Of a stretch of 64,000 nucleotides of DNA, positions 54,411 through 63,600 are shown piece by piece. Under the pieces are notes generated by a model that worked only from the letters and a program-made list of their open reading frames with translations, was not told where the DNA came from and searched no databases. Origin of the DNA: CAYZED01 sp964477445. GTDB lineage: Bacteria; Bacillota; Clostridia; Lutisporales; Lutisporaceae. The position numbers and the translations under genes are program-made. Each line of letters opens with the position of its first letter. The stretch's first letter is position 1. Location of the stretch: NCBI GenBank assembly GCA_964477445.1, contig CAYZED010000007.1:1-64000 (forward strand), written 5' to 3'.

Positions 54411-55997
54411 TATTAATTTGCCATTTAATGTTCCCGTGAACATATTTTTTTTCACTACAACTTTCCCATTAACTAAAACATATTCAATTCCAACATTTTT
54501 CTCTCTTGGGTTATGAAAACTAGCCCTATCCGATAGTTCTGCAAGATTCATTACTACGATGTCTGCATCATATCCAACCTTAATTAAGCCTTTGTTTTTT
54601 ATATTCATAAATCCTGCTGCTTTATGCGTAAGTTTATGAATAGCTCTTTCAAGCGTTATTACCTCCTTTTCTAAAACATACTTTTTTAATAGTCTTGGCA
54701 TCGAACCAACACACCTCGGGTGAAAACCTACCCCGTCTAAAATTACACCTCCATCCGTTCCAATCATTCCATGTTCTGCTGATAAAAAAGACTCAATACC
54801 ATCTTCACTCATCATTAAGAAAGCTACAAAAGTTTCTAGGTTGTCCTTAATCAATATTTCGAAAAAAGCATCAAATTCATCAATCCCTTTTTCAGTGGCA
54901 TATTCATATATCGTTTTCCCTTGAACTTCTTGAAAATTGGAGGCTGTGGTGATAAGCGTATTTTTAAAACCTGCCGAATAATAAAAATTTTCCCATCCTG
55001 TTTCAAAACTTAGCACATATTCTTTTATCTCGTTTCGTCCTTTTTCTGTTTTAATAAACGCCAAAAGTGCCTCGTTGCCCATAGCATGAAAAATCGGGGG
55101 TATCATCATCTTCAACATTGTTCCAGCCTGGTCATAAGGATACTGATCGAACGCAATATTTAAACCTTCTTCATTAGCTGTATTAATCATTTTTAGAACT
55201 TCATTTGTATAAATCCAATTATTTTCACCAGCAATTTTAAGGTGTGAAATAACTGTCCTAACCCCTGAATCTCTTGCAATATCAATAATTTCTTTAATCG
55301 ATTCCCTAATTAATGATGATTCATTTCTCATATGCACCGCAAATACTTTATTATACTCCGCTACAACTTTGCATAACTGTGTAAGCTCAAATTTATCTGC
55401 AAAAACTCCTGGTGCATAGATTAACCCTGCGGACATACCTAGTGCTCCATTCTCCATAGCTTCTCTGACATAGTCTTTCATAGCTTCCATTTCTAAACGA
55501 CTTGCTTCTCTATTTTCTATACCCATAACTGCTGTTCTAACTAGGCAGTGCCCAATGTATACTGCCATATTAGTTCCGATTTTAAGGTTATTAATCTCTT
55601 CAGAATAGCTTTTAAAAGAATCAAATTTCTTGCACATCTCAACTGTTTTTTCATCATTTAGAATAAAACCCATATTCTGTTTTACTAAATCAAATTTTGA
55701 TGGTGGTATAGGAAATAGAGTAATTCCACAATTCCCTGCAATATCTGATGTTATTCCCTGTTCAAGTTTATTGAAGGATGACGCATTTTTGAAAATATCT
55801 TGGTCTACATGACTATGCATATCTATAAATCCAGGCGTGACCACGTGACCATCTGCTTGTATAAATTCCATTGCCTCTTGTTTTGATAAATCGCCTATTG
55901 ATCTAATTTTGTCTTCATTAATACCAATATCGGCTCTATAGCCTTTGGTTCCAGACCCATCAATAATTAATCCGTTTTTAATAATAATATCAAACAT
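54402..55997 (-). CDS. N-acyl-D-amino-acid deacylase (D-aminoacylase), copy 1
   Basis: 531 residues of the amidohydrolase superfamily. Metal ligands fit H61-S-H63 (DMHSHVD), C90 (in AGNCGI), the later SHLKIAG histidine and the GTDGG aspartate. It removes acyl groups from D-amino acids, or related N-carbamoyl/acyl-D substrates. Cytoplasmic. The second copy at 60.5 kb has the same plan. Its last codons carry the opp promoter and operator O3, so the gene belongs to the upstream transcript. It lies 61 nt after an MFS gene. Confidence 0.9.
   Translation of the reverse strand: MFDIIIKNGLIIDGSGTKGYRADIGINEDKIRSIGDLSKQEAMEFIQADGHVVTPGFIDMHSHVDQDIFKNASSFNKLEQGITSDIAGNCGITLFPIPPSKFDLVKQNMGFILNDEKTVEMCKKFDSFKSYSEEINNLKIGTNMAVYIGHCLVRTAVMGIENREASRLEMEAMKDYVREAMENGALGMSAGLIYAPGVFADKFELTQLCKVVAEYNKVFAVHMRNESSLIRESIKEIIDIARDSGVRTVISHLKIAGENNWIYTNEVLKMINTANEEGLNIAFDQYPYDQAGTMLKMMIPPIFHAMGNEALLAFIKTEKGRNEIKEYVLSFETGWENFYYSAGFKNTLITTASNFQEVQGKTIYEYATEKGIDEFDAFFEILIKDNLETFVAFLMMSEDGIESFLSAEHGMIGTDGGVILDGVGFHPRCVGSMPRLLKKYVLEKEVITLERAIHKLTHKAAGFMNIKNKGLIKVGYDADIVVMNLAELSDRASFHNPREKNVGIEYVLVNGKVVVKKNMFTGTLNGKLILT
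54428..54443. promoter_or_regulatory. 16-bp palindromic operator O3
   Basis: atgttcccgtgaacat, with better arm symmetry than O1 and O2 (atgttc/gaacat). It lies upstream of the -35 inside the 3' end of the D-aminoacylase gene, 75 bp from O2. Confidence 0.7.
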
Positions 55998-56058
55998 ATT
56001 GCCGCTCCTTAAGAAATCTAGTTTCTTTAAATAATCATATATTTGTTAGCATTTTAGC

Positions 56059-57432
56059 CTACTCGGCTAAACTAATTTTTGGTTTCTTCTTATTTATCAT
56101 TGTCAGACTTGCAGCTCCTAATAAATAAAAAATTGTAATTAATAAGAATATTATTCTATATTCTTTAGAAAATATCTGAATAATAAAACCAGAAAGTATT
56201 GGTCCAATAAAAGATCCGAATGTGGATGCTATAGATCCAATTGACAAAAACGAAGCAACTAACAAGTCATTTTCGGCACAATCTACTGATAATAGTACAA
56301 GATTAATATTCACTAAATTCATGAAAAGACCTACAAAGATTAGTATTCCTATAAAAATGTAAGTATTGGTAAAAACAAATGCTATCCATAAAACTGACGC
56401 CATCATCAAGAATCCCACAATTACTGATTTTTGTTTTCCGATTTTTGTAGAGATTATACCTGTCGGAATTGCTGTTATGAGTACCATTAAATAGAATATT
56501 CCACTCAGTTGTGTCGCAAAACCTGGTTGTTCATGTAATGAAAAAACTATATAAGAAGTAAGAAATACTTTTAAAATGCTAAGTGCCGCAGCATTAAACA
56601 CTATTGCTAATACAACTCTTATCAAAGCAGTTCTATTTTTTATAGGCAAGCTTTTTATGGTCAAAAAAGAATTTATAATTCCTCCAATTCTATTTCCTTC
56701 TTTATTAATTCCACTATCACTTATACTCTGATTAAATATAATTAACTTTTTTGTTTCATTCCCCTTTATTTTGTATTCATATGGCTCTTTATGAAATAAC
56801 ATTACTAAAAGAAGTGCCAATACAAGTTCACCACTAACTAGTGAGAAAGGTAAAACAGGTGAAATTTTATATAAAAGAGGTCCAACTAGCATTATAAATA
56901 TCATGCCTATATAGGTAATGAACACCACAAATCCTTGCGCCTTAGAACGAAGTCCCGTATCTATTACATCCCACCTCATTGCGACTACAATATTGCCTAG
57001 TGCTGACCATATTAAACAAATAATTGTGCAAGCAGCTACGAACATTATAAACAATCCAGGCATTTTACTAATTATCCCATTTGATTCTTTAATAATGAAT
57101 GAAGGTATTATAGGTATTAATACGAAAGACAATGCTAATAAAGGAACAAAAGTTAAAATATATGGTTTCCTTCTTCCTATTCTTGATAAAGTATTATCAC
57201 TAAGCGAACCAAAATATGGATTGACAAATATGCTAAACACATTGGAGAAGGAGAGAATAATTCCTGCAAAAAAAGGCGTAAGTCCGAAACCTAAAAACCC
57301 TGATGTCGAGTTAATTCCCGCGCTTCCACTTTGTAAGTATATCGGAACATAAGAATTATAAAGGCCCCATAACATTTCTGTTCCCAATGGTATTAAACTC
57401 AATATAATAATTTTCCATTTAGTTATTCTCAT
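56059..57432 (-). CDS. MFS/GPH-like sugar transporter
   Basis: 457 residues and about twelve membrane segments with a large central loop (about 215-255). The opening PLGTEMLWGLYNSYVPIYL and the GSLSDNTLSRIGRRKPYI loop resemble SLC45/GPH-type sugar:cation symporters rather than drug pumps. The substrate is unknown. AAGGAGGTGC precedes the ATG. It lies between L-serine dehydratase and the first D-aminoacylase. Confidence 0.8.
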   Translation of the reverse strand: MRITKWKIIILSLIPLGTEMLWGLYNSYVPIYLQSGSAGINSTSGFLGFGLTPFFAGIILSFSNVFSIFVNPYFGSLSDNTLSRIGRRKPYILTFVPLLALSFVLIPIIPSFIIKESNGIISKMPGLFIMFVAACTIICLIWSALGNIVVAMRWDVIDTGLRSKAQGFVVFITYIGMIFIMLVGPLLYKISPVLPFSLVSGELVLALLLVMLFHKEPYEYKIKGNETKKLIIFNQSISDSGINKEGNRIGGIINSFLTIKSLPIKNRTALIRVVLAIVFNAAALSILKVFLTSYIVFSLHEQPGFATQLSGIFYLMVLITAIPTGIISTKIGKQKSVIVGFLMMASVLWIAFVFTNTYIFIGILIFVGLFMNLVNINLVLLSVDCAENDLLVASFLSIGSIASTFGSFIGPILSGFIIQIFSKEYRIIFLLITIFYLLGAASLTMINKKKPKISLAE

Positions 57433-57491
57433 GTTAGGTGCACCTCCTTAATCCATAAATATGTCTGTATATCAATGATAACTTTATTTTT

Positions 57492-59093
57492 TTAAGAGCT
57501 TTGCAATTTTCTTGCTGTAGGCGTTTCGCATAACCCCCCTAAAACAGTACACTTTAGTTCTTTCGGAAGCATTTCTCCAACTTTTCTCATAGCAATAATG
57601 ACTTCATCTAATGGTATGTAGGGGTCGAATCCTCCAATAACCATATTTGCAGATACAACCGAATTAGCTGCTGCGGAAACATTTCGACTAATGCAAGGAA
57701 TTTCCACACTTCCACAAATAGGATCACATATTAACCCAAGCATATTTTGGATTGATAATGCCGCAGCTCTTAGACTTACTTTTGAGTCATAACCCATTAT
57801 ATCTGTCAGCGCCGCCGCTGCCATAGCACTTGACGAACCGTTTTCTGCTTGACAACCACCCATCTCCGCTGCAAATGTCGCTTGGTTGTAAATAAACACT
57901 CCAATAATTCCGGCACTCAATAGCCCCTTAATAGCTGTTATTCTATCAACACCCTTATCTTCCATTATTGATATTAATATTGCCGGAATAACTCCACTTG
58001 AACCAGCTGTTGGAGCCGCCACAATCTTCCCCATTGACTTATTATTCTCTAATACAGCTGTTGCATAAACAGTTGCCTTATTTAATATTCCTGTATCCAT
58101 GAATAAATTCTTCTCTTCCGCATTGCTAAGCATACCAGCCTTTGGCTTAAGGAATTTAAATCCTATGTCGCTCTTTAGACTAATTCCAGATTTTATTGAC
58201 TCTTCCATAGCAGATAGTATTTTCTCGCAATATTTAAAAATATTCTCTTCTGACCATCCACTTATCATCTTTTGATATAATAATCCAGCTTCCCAAAGTA
58301 AGAATTCCTTACCACAATAATAATCTTCCATTTCTTTTGCAGTATTAAATGGAGCTTTTTGAGAATTTCCAGCCGCCACAGGTAGGACTGGTGATATTCT
58401 TTGAACTTTTATGACTTCACTAATTTGCATTATTTCATCTTTTACTCTATCGCTAATTTTATTTAATGTAGTAAATTGTTTTGCATATTGGCAGTCAAAA
58501 ACATTGGAATCAAGAGAGTTTTCTTCTTCAACAACTCCTAATTTTTTTATTGATAATATATCGTTATTAGATCTCAAAATTATCATTTCAATTTTTTTAT
58601 GAATTTCTTCATCGTCAGCTTCTGTTTTTCCATAGACTATAATTTCATGGCTATCTCCTGATATTTTAGTATGAAATCCATTTATTTTTATGATTTCGAC
58701 AACTGCGCCTCCATGAGAAATTGTTTCTAAGCAAGAAACTAATAATCCGTTGTCATAAAAATTTATCATCGCAGTATTTGGGTGAGAAAAGGAATCTTGT
58801 ACAATGTGAAAAGAAAAATCGTACCCTAAACTTTTGGCAGAAACAAGTGCATCAGGAATTCTTATATCGTCAGTATCCCAGCCTAATAGTCCCGAAACGA
58901 AACCAATGTCAGACCCTTGTCCTTTATAAGTCGCTGCATAAGAACCACTTTTGCTAAAATAAATTCTTATGGACTTTGCACCCTCTGATAGGTCTCGAGC
59001 CATGAGCCCAATCCTAACGGGTCCCGCAGTATGCGAACTCGATGGCCCAATCATTATTGGACCCAGAACATCATTAAAAATATCAGCGCTCAT
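57492..59093 (-). CDS. L-serine ammonia-lyase (iron-sulfur type, single chain)
   Basis: 533 residues. The N-terminal beta domain (GPSSSHTAGPVRIG at 16-29) is followed by the alpha domain with AAPTAGSSGVIPAIL, GGCQAENGSSSAMAAAAL and CDPICGSVEIPC, the cysteines that hold the 4Fe-4S cluster. It converts L-serine to pyruvate and ammonia and is oxygen-sensitive, which supports an anaerobe. The fused form is longer than the usual 450 residues because of extra sequence between the domains (about 150-230). It lies 17 nt after the GH1 gene. Serine released from peptides could be its source. Confidence 0.93.
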   Translation of the reverse strand: MSADIFNDVLGPIMIGPSSSHTAGPVRIGLMARDLSEGAKSIRIYFSKSGSYAATYKGQGSDIGFVSGLLGWDTDDIRIPDALVSAKSLGYDFSFHIVQDSFSHPNTAMINFYDNGLLVSCLETISHGGAVVEIIKINGFHTKISGDSHEIIVYGKTEADDEEIHKKIEMIILRSNNDILSIKKLGVVEEENSLDSNVFDCQYAKQFTTLNKISDRVKDEIMQISEVIKVQRISPVLPVAAGNSQKAPFNTAKEMEDYYCGKEFLLWEAGLLYQKMISGWSEENIFKYCEKILSAMEESIKSGISLKSDIGFKFLKPKAGMLSNAEEKNLFMDTGILNKATVYATAVLENNKSMGKIVAAPTAGSSGVIPAILISIMEDKGVDRITAIKGLLSAGIIGVFIYNQATFAAEMGGCQAENGSSSAMAAAALTDIMGYDSKVSLRAAALSIQNMLGLICDPICGSVEIPCISRNVSAAANSVVSANMVIGGFDPYIPLDEVIIAMRKVGEMLPKELKCTVLGGLCETPTARKLQSS

Positions 59094-59110
59094 ATTAACC
59101 CTTCATTCAT

Positions 59111-60457
59111 CTAAAATTTAAATCCATTGTCTGCGATTACATTACTAAACCAATATCCTGATTTCTTAATTGTCCTTTTTTGTGTATTGAAATCAGTAAA
59201 AACTAAGCCGAATCGCGAATTATAACCCTGACTCCATTCAAAATTATCCATTAAACTCCATACATAATATGCAGTTACATTAACTCCATCTTCAATTGCT
59301 CTGTGTAGTGCTGATAAATATTTTTGAAAGTATGCTATGCGTGTATCATCTTTAACTGTTCCATCTTCTGATATAGTATCAAAATATATAGCTCCATTCT
59401 CTGTAATAAAGATCTGTTTAGGATTATAGTCTTCTTTTAATCGGACCATTAAATCATACATCCCTTCAGGATCAATATCCCATTTACCATCGGTTTGTTC
59501 TTTACGACCGTAAACGATTTCCATCTTTAAAGGCAACTCATTTTTATTCTCTTTTATGCAAAGACTAAAATAATTATTAATTCCCAAAAAATCAATTGGA
59601 GCGCTGATTAATTTCATATCTTCTTCTAATAATTCTGGCAATTGCGCAAAATGTGAATAATATTCAACTAAATCAGCCGGGTAACTCCCTTTAAAAATAG
59701 GGTCAGCATACCAACGATTCATAAATGCATCCATTCGCATAGCAGCATCAACATCTTCCTTTTTCTCTGTTGCAGGGTAAACTTTCATCATATTAAGTGT
59801 AATTCCTATTTGCCCATTTAGTTCTAATTTTCGATACTCCTTCACCGCAATTCCGTGTGCTAGTGCTAAATGATATGAGACCTTCAGTGCCACTGAAATA
59901 TCTTGAACTCCTGGTGCATGTCCACCAGTAATATGTCCCAAAACCACTGTATCCCATGGTTCATTCAAAGTAATCCAAATAGGAACTTTATCGCCAAATT
60001 CTTTAAATACAAAAGCTGCATATTCTCCAAAAGCTTCTGCCACACTTCGATTTGTCCATCCTCCAATATCCTGTAACTTCTGGGGTAAATCCCAGTGAAA
60101 TAGTGTTGCTGCAGGGATAATACCATTATTAATCAAAGAATCAATTAAGTTTCGATAAAACTGAACGCCCTTCTCGTTTGGTTCTCCTATACCATCGGGA
60201 AAAATTCGTGTCCATGCAATAGAAAAACGATAGGATTTGATGTTCATTTTTTTCATTAATTGAATATCTTCTTCGTATCTATGATAATGATCGCATGCAG
60301 TATCTCCATTTGTGCCATCTTTAATCTTGCCTATGGTATGTGAGAAACGATCCCAAACAGATTCTCCTTTACCATCTTCATTCCAAGCGCCTTCAATTTG
60401 GTAAGCCGCGGTTGCACATCCCCATATAAAATTTTCAGGAAATTGATAAGTCTTCAT
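59111..60457 (-). CDS. GH1 beta-glycosidase
   Basis: 448 residues. The acid/base glutamate E166 is in TLNEPWD and the nucleophile E353 in ITENGA. NFIWGCATAAYQIEGAWNEDGKG opens the barrel (given here as the family's N-terminal signature, residues 9 onward). No signal peptide. The lack of a phosphate-binding S-x-K near the end favours a beta-glucosidase or beta-galactosidase over a 6-phospho enzyme, though this was judged by eye. AGGAAGG lies before the ATG. Confidence 0.92.
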   Translation of the reverse strand: MKTYQFPENFIWGCATAAYQIEGAWNEDGKGESVWDRFSHTIGKIKDGTNGDTACDHYHRYEEDIQLMKKMNIKSYRFSIAWTRIFPDGIGEPNEKGVQFYRNLIDSLINNGIIPAATLFHWDLPQKLQDIGGWTNRSVAEAFGEYAAFVFKEFGDKVPIWITLNEPWDTVVLGHITGGHAPGVQDISVALKVSYHLALAHGIAVKEYRKLELNGQIGITLNMMKVYPATEKKEDVDAAMRMDAFMNRWYADPIFKGSYPADLVEYYSHFAQLPELLEEDMKLISAPIDFLGINNYFSLCIKENKNELPLKMEIVYGRKEQTDGKWDIDPEGMYDLMVRLKEDYNPKQIFITENGAIYFDTISEDGTVKDDTRIAYFQKYLSALHRAIEDGVNVTAYYVWSLMDNFEWSQGYNSRFGLVFTDFNTQKRTIKKSGYWFSNVIADNGFKF

Positions 60458-60519
60458 ATTTAAATCCTTCCTAAACTATCAGGTAGTGTAAAGTACATAC
60501 ACAACTTTTATTTGTTTAT

Positions 60520-62121
60520 CTATTTGTGCCAACGTTTAGCTCTACCATTTTTAATTTGCAAACTCTTCCCGTCTTTCAAAGCAATTTCTCCATTAACTAT
60601 TACATACTCTATTCCTTCATTTGATTTTGTTGCATCATCAAAATCGGCTTTATCAATAATTGTATTTTCATCAAAGATTACTATATCAGCATCATAACCT
60701 GTTTTTATAAATCCTTTACTTTTGAATTTACCGACTGTAGCCGGTAAACCTGTCATTTTTCTTACTGCATTTTCGAGTGTTAATATTTTTTTCTCTCTGA
60801 CATACTTGCCCAAAATTCGAGGAAAAGATGCATTATATCTTGGATGCCCACTTTCGCCTTGTAGCGTTACGGCTCCATCAGTGCCAAACATCGTGTGAGG
60901 ATATATCATTATTCGTTCAAGATCTTCATCATTCATTGAGAAAAACGCACACATCGTAGTACCACCATCAGCCAGTAGAATGTCGAATGCTGTGTCATAT
61001 TCATTTTTACCAATTTCTTTCGCATAATCTGAAATGTTTTTTCCGACCGCTCCTTTAACCTTTGAAATAATCACCATAATTCTAGAGAATCCAATGTCTT
61101 TTGATTGATTTTCAAAAGAACCATCATTATTTTCAATTGCATTTAATATATTTTCTCTTCCAATACTTGATTTTAGTAATTCAAGTACTTTTTCAAGCCC
61201 CATTTCCTGATAATATGGAGGTATAATATTCTTTAGCGTAGAAGCACTAGCGATGTATGGATATTGATCTAGCCAAATATCTACACCAATTGCACGAGCT
61301 TGTGATATCATCTCCAATGTTATTTTAGAATTGCCCCAATTCTTAACTGCAGCAACTTTGTGGTGTGAAATCACCACTCGAACACCACTCTCCAGCCCAA
61401 TATCGATAGCTTCACTAAGAGCGGCTATTAATCCATTTGATTCACTTCGAAGATGCACATTATATATCCCATCATATTTCTTAACTTCTTTACATAACTC
61501 TATCAATTCATTTTTTTTTGCAAAAATTCCAGGCGGATAAATTAGCCCAGCAGATAATCCAACAGCTCCAGATTCCATGGCATTTCTAACAAGCTCTTTC
61601 ATCTGCTCAAGCTCTTGTGGGCTTGGTTCATCAGATTTATATCCCATAACCGCGCCTCTAATCATCCCGTGCCCAACACAAAAATACAAATTAATTCCTA
61701 TCTTAAAATCTTCATAAGCACTTAACATACTGTCGAACTTCATCCAATTTCTTACTTTTTCTTTCATCTCTGGATTTCCTGCTGTTATATTAAAACTGTC
61801 AGTCACAATATCAAAATGCTCTTCTGAAAAAGGAGACATCGATATACCACATAATCCACATAATTCAGTTGTAACTCCTTGCTCTAATTTATTAGTTATA
61901 CCCATATCCCTAAACAAATTAACATCGGAATGTCCATGGAAATCTATAAATCCTGGTGAAACAATCTTACCTTTTGCGTCAATTATCTTTTTTGCAATTA
62001 AATCATTACGTGAATTACTTATTTCAAGAATCTTTCCCTTATCTACATATATATCTGCTAAGAACCTAGTTTCCCCTGTCCCATCTACTACAGTTCCGTT
62101 TTTTATAATTAAATCTATCAT
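60520..62121 (-). CDS. N-acyl-D-amino-acid deacylase (D-aminoacylase), copy 2
   Basis: 533 residues, clearly homologous to the copy at 54.4 kb along the whole length. H62-G-H64 (DFHGHSD), C91 (ELCGLCGIS), SHHKVAAVKNWGNS and FGTDGAV are the metal-site motifs. It follows a beta-lactamase-fold serine hydrolase by 12 nt, so the pair is co-transcribed. There is no clear ribosome site; translation may depend on coupling. Confidence 0.9.
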   Translation of the reverse strand: MIDLIIKNGTVVDGTGETRFLADIYVDKGKILEISNSRNDLIAKKIIDAKGKIVSPGFIDFHGHSDVNLFRDMGITNKLEQGVTTELCGLCGISMSPFSEEHFDIVTDSFNITAGNPEMKEKVRNWMKFDSMLSAYEDFKIGINLYFCVGHGMIRGAVMGYKSDEPSPQELEQMKELVRNAMESGAVGLSAGLIYPPGIFAKKNELIELCKEVKKYDGIYNVHLRSESNGLIAALSEAIDIGLESGVRVVISHHKVAAVKNWGNSKITLEMISQARAIGVDIWLDQYPYIASASTLKNIIPPYYQEMGLEKVLELLKSSIGRENILNAIENNDGSFENQSKDIGFSRIMVIISKVKGAVGKNISDYAKEIGKNEYDTAFDILLADGGTTMCAFFSMNDEDLERIMIYPHTMFGTDGAVTLQGESGHPRYNASFPRILGKYVREKKILTLENAVRKMTGLPATVGKFKSKGFIKTGYDADIVIFDENTIIDKADFDDATKSNEGIEYVIVNGEIALKDGKSLQIKNGRAKRWHK

Positions 62122-62133
62122 ATTACAACACCA

Positions 62134-63585
62134 TCAGTTCTTAATAAACTCTATACCAAAAGGTAAATTATGCTCAATTCTCAGTTTCATTCTTTCAATT
62201 TCATCATTTTCATTTGCTTCAAATTCAACTGGTATATACATCTGACCATTGAAATCTAAAACAAAAGTATCACTAAATAAATGATTTGCTTTTAAAGTTC
62301 CTGCAATAGTTTCAACTGTAAGCTCCCCATTTATACTTTTGACTGTCACTGTAGGATATGCAGGATTTATGTATGTTCCTTCATAATCTGAATTTTCACG
62401 ATTTGATTTAGATCCAGTTTCTAACAAAGGGTTGAAATAGTCTCTATTTTTTTTATATCCATTACTGATTGTTTCATCCTGGATTTTATTAATGTTATTC
62501 CAGTAATCAATAGTTTCAAATCCTAATATTTCATCGACTATCTGGTTTGATATGAGTCCGCAAATATCCGATCCGTCAGTATTCGTTAGAACAACAACGC
62601 CAATTTGCTTCTCTGGAATAAATAATACTTGTGAAAAAAATCCGTTGATTCCACCAGTATGTCTCATCATGGTCATTCCACGAAAAACTTCATTATACCA
62701 ACCTAATGCATAGGTACGATTCTTAAACTCTGGTGTTTTCCAAAACGAACTATTATCTGCAATTATTGTGGGTCTGAACGTTTCCAAAAGATTTGCTTTA
62801 GAAACTATTTGTTTACCATCAACTTCTCCTTCATTTAAGAGAAATTTTACCCACTTCATCATATCTTTAATATTAGAGTTAATAGCTCCTGCTCCAGCGT
62901 TATTATCAAGATTAAAAAGGCTATAATCCTTTCTTACTCCATCAAGCTCCTTAAACGGAAGAGCATAATCCGATTTCCCCATAGTTTCATTAACTGTGAA
63001 GAAAGTATCATCCATACCTATTGGATCTGTTACATTCTCCTTCATAACTTCAAACCATCTTTTTCCTGTGACTTTTTCAACTAAATAAGAAACTGTAGAA
63101 TACATGATATTGCTATAATGAAAAACAGTTCTAAATTCAGCAAATGGCGGCAAATATCTGAGATTCTTAACTAATTGTTCCATACTAAATCCCGTGCCCA
63201 TCCATGCATAATCATGTCTAGCAATTCCAGTTCTATGCGAGAGTGCATCCTTAATATTTGTAAGTTTTGTTGCAGTTTCGTCCATCATCTTAAAATCATC
63301 TAAATACTTAGATAATTTATCGTTCCAATTAAGCAATCTTTTATCAACTAGCGACGCAACCATAGCGGCTGTAAAAGCCTTTGTGGTAGAGGCTATAGGA
63401 AATATTGTTTTTTCTGTTACTGGGTCATTTTTATCATTTCTGACTCCAAAACACTCTAGGGCTATTATCTCGCCATCTACAATTACTCCTATTTGAGCCC
63501 CTCTGCATTTTGACTCCTTCATCTGATTATTAACTCGTTCCCTTAGTTTCTGTATATTAATTTTGTTCAAATTAATCTTATTCAA
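62134..63585 (-). CDS. Serine hydrolase of the beta-lactamase/D-aminopeptidase fold, copy 2
   Basis: 483 residues from the TTG at 63585, chosen because GGAGG lies 8 nt upstream; a GTG at 63612 is in frame. The active site has S-T-T-K in IASTTKAFT, Y-S-N in FHYSNIMYS and an HTGG box in RHTGGINGF. The C-terminal 150 residues are a separate beta domain. Homologous to the gene at 47.3 kb. The start region lies in 15-bp repeats that create a second TTG 15 nt further in. It overlaps the FucU-like gene by 8 nt. Confidence 0.85.
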   Translation of the reverse strand: MNKINLNKINIQKLRERVNNQMKESKCRGAQIGVIVDGEIIALECFGVRNDKNDPVTEKTIFPIASTTKAFTAAMVASLVDKRLLNWNDKLSKYLDDFKMMDETATKLTNIKDALSHRTGIARHDYAWMGTGFSMEQLVKNLRYLPPFAEFRTVFHYSNIMYSTVSYLVEKVTGKRWFEVMKENVTDPIGMDDTFFTVNETMGKSDYALPFKELDGVRKDYSLFNLDNNAGAGAINSNIKDMMKWVKFLLNEGEVDGKQIVSKANLLETFRPTIIADNSSFWKTPEFKNRTYALGWYNEVFRGMTMMRHTGGINGFFSQVLFIPEKQIGVVVLTNTDGSDICGLISNQIVDEILGFETIDYWNNINKIQDETISNGYKKNRDYFNPLLETGSKSNRENSDYEGTYINPAYPTVTVKSINGELTVETIAGTLKANHLFSDTFVLDFNGQMYIPVEFEANENDEIERMKLRIEHNLPFGIEFIKN

Positions 63586-63600
63586 ATCGATCTTCCTCCA
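63556..63600 (-). repeat. 15-bp tandem repeats over the translation start of the serine hydrolase
   Basis: Units 63556-63570 and 63571-63585 differ at one or two bases and each ends in a TTG codon on the minus strand; a third, more diverged unit (63586-63600) holds the GGAGG site. The repeat encodes LNKIN units. Confidence 0.7.

Noticed and set aside
60478..60519. Operator gtgta/tacac upstream of the GH1 gene end region
   Set aside because: The arms are only 5 bp and the site is not shared with other starts in the window.
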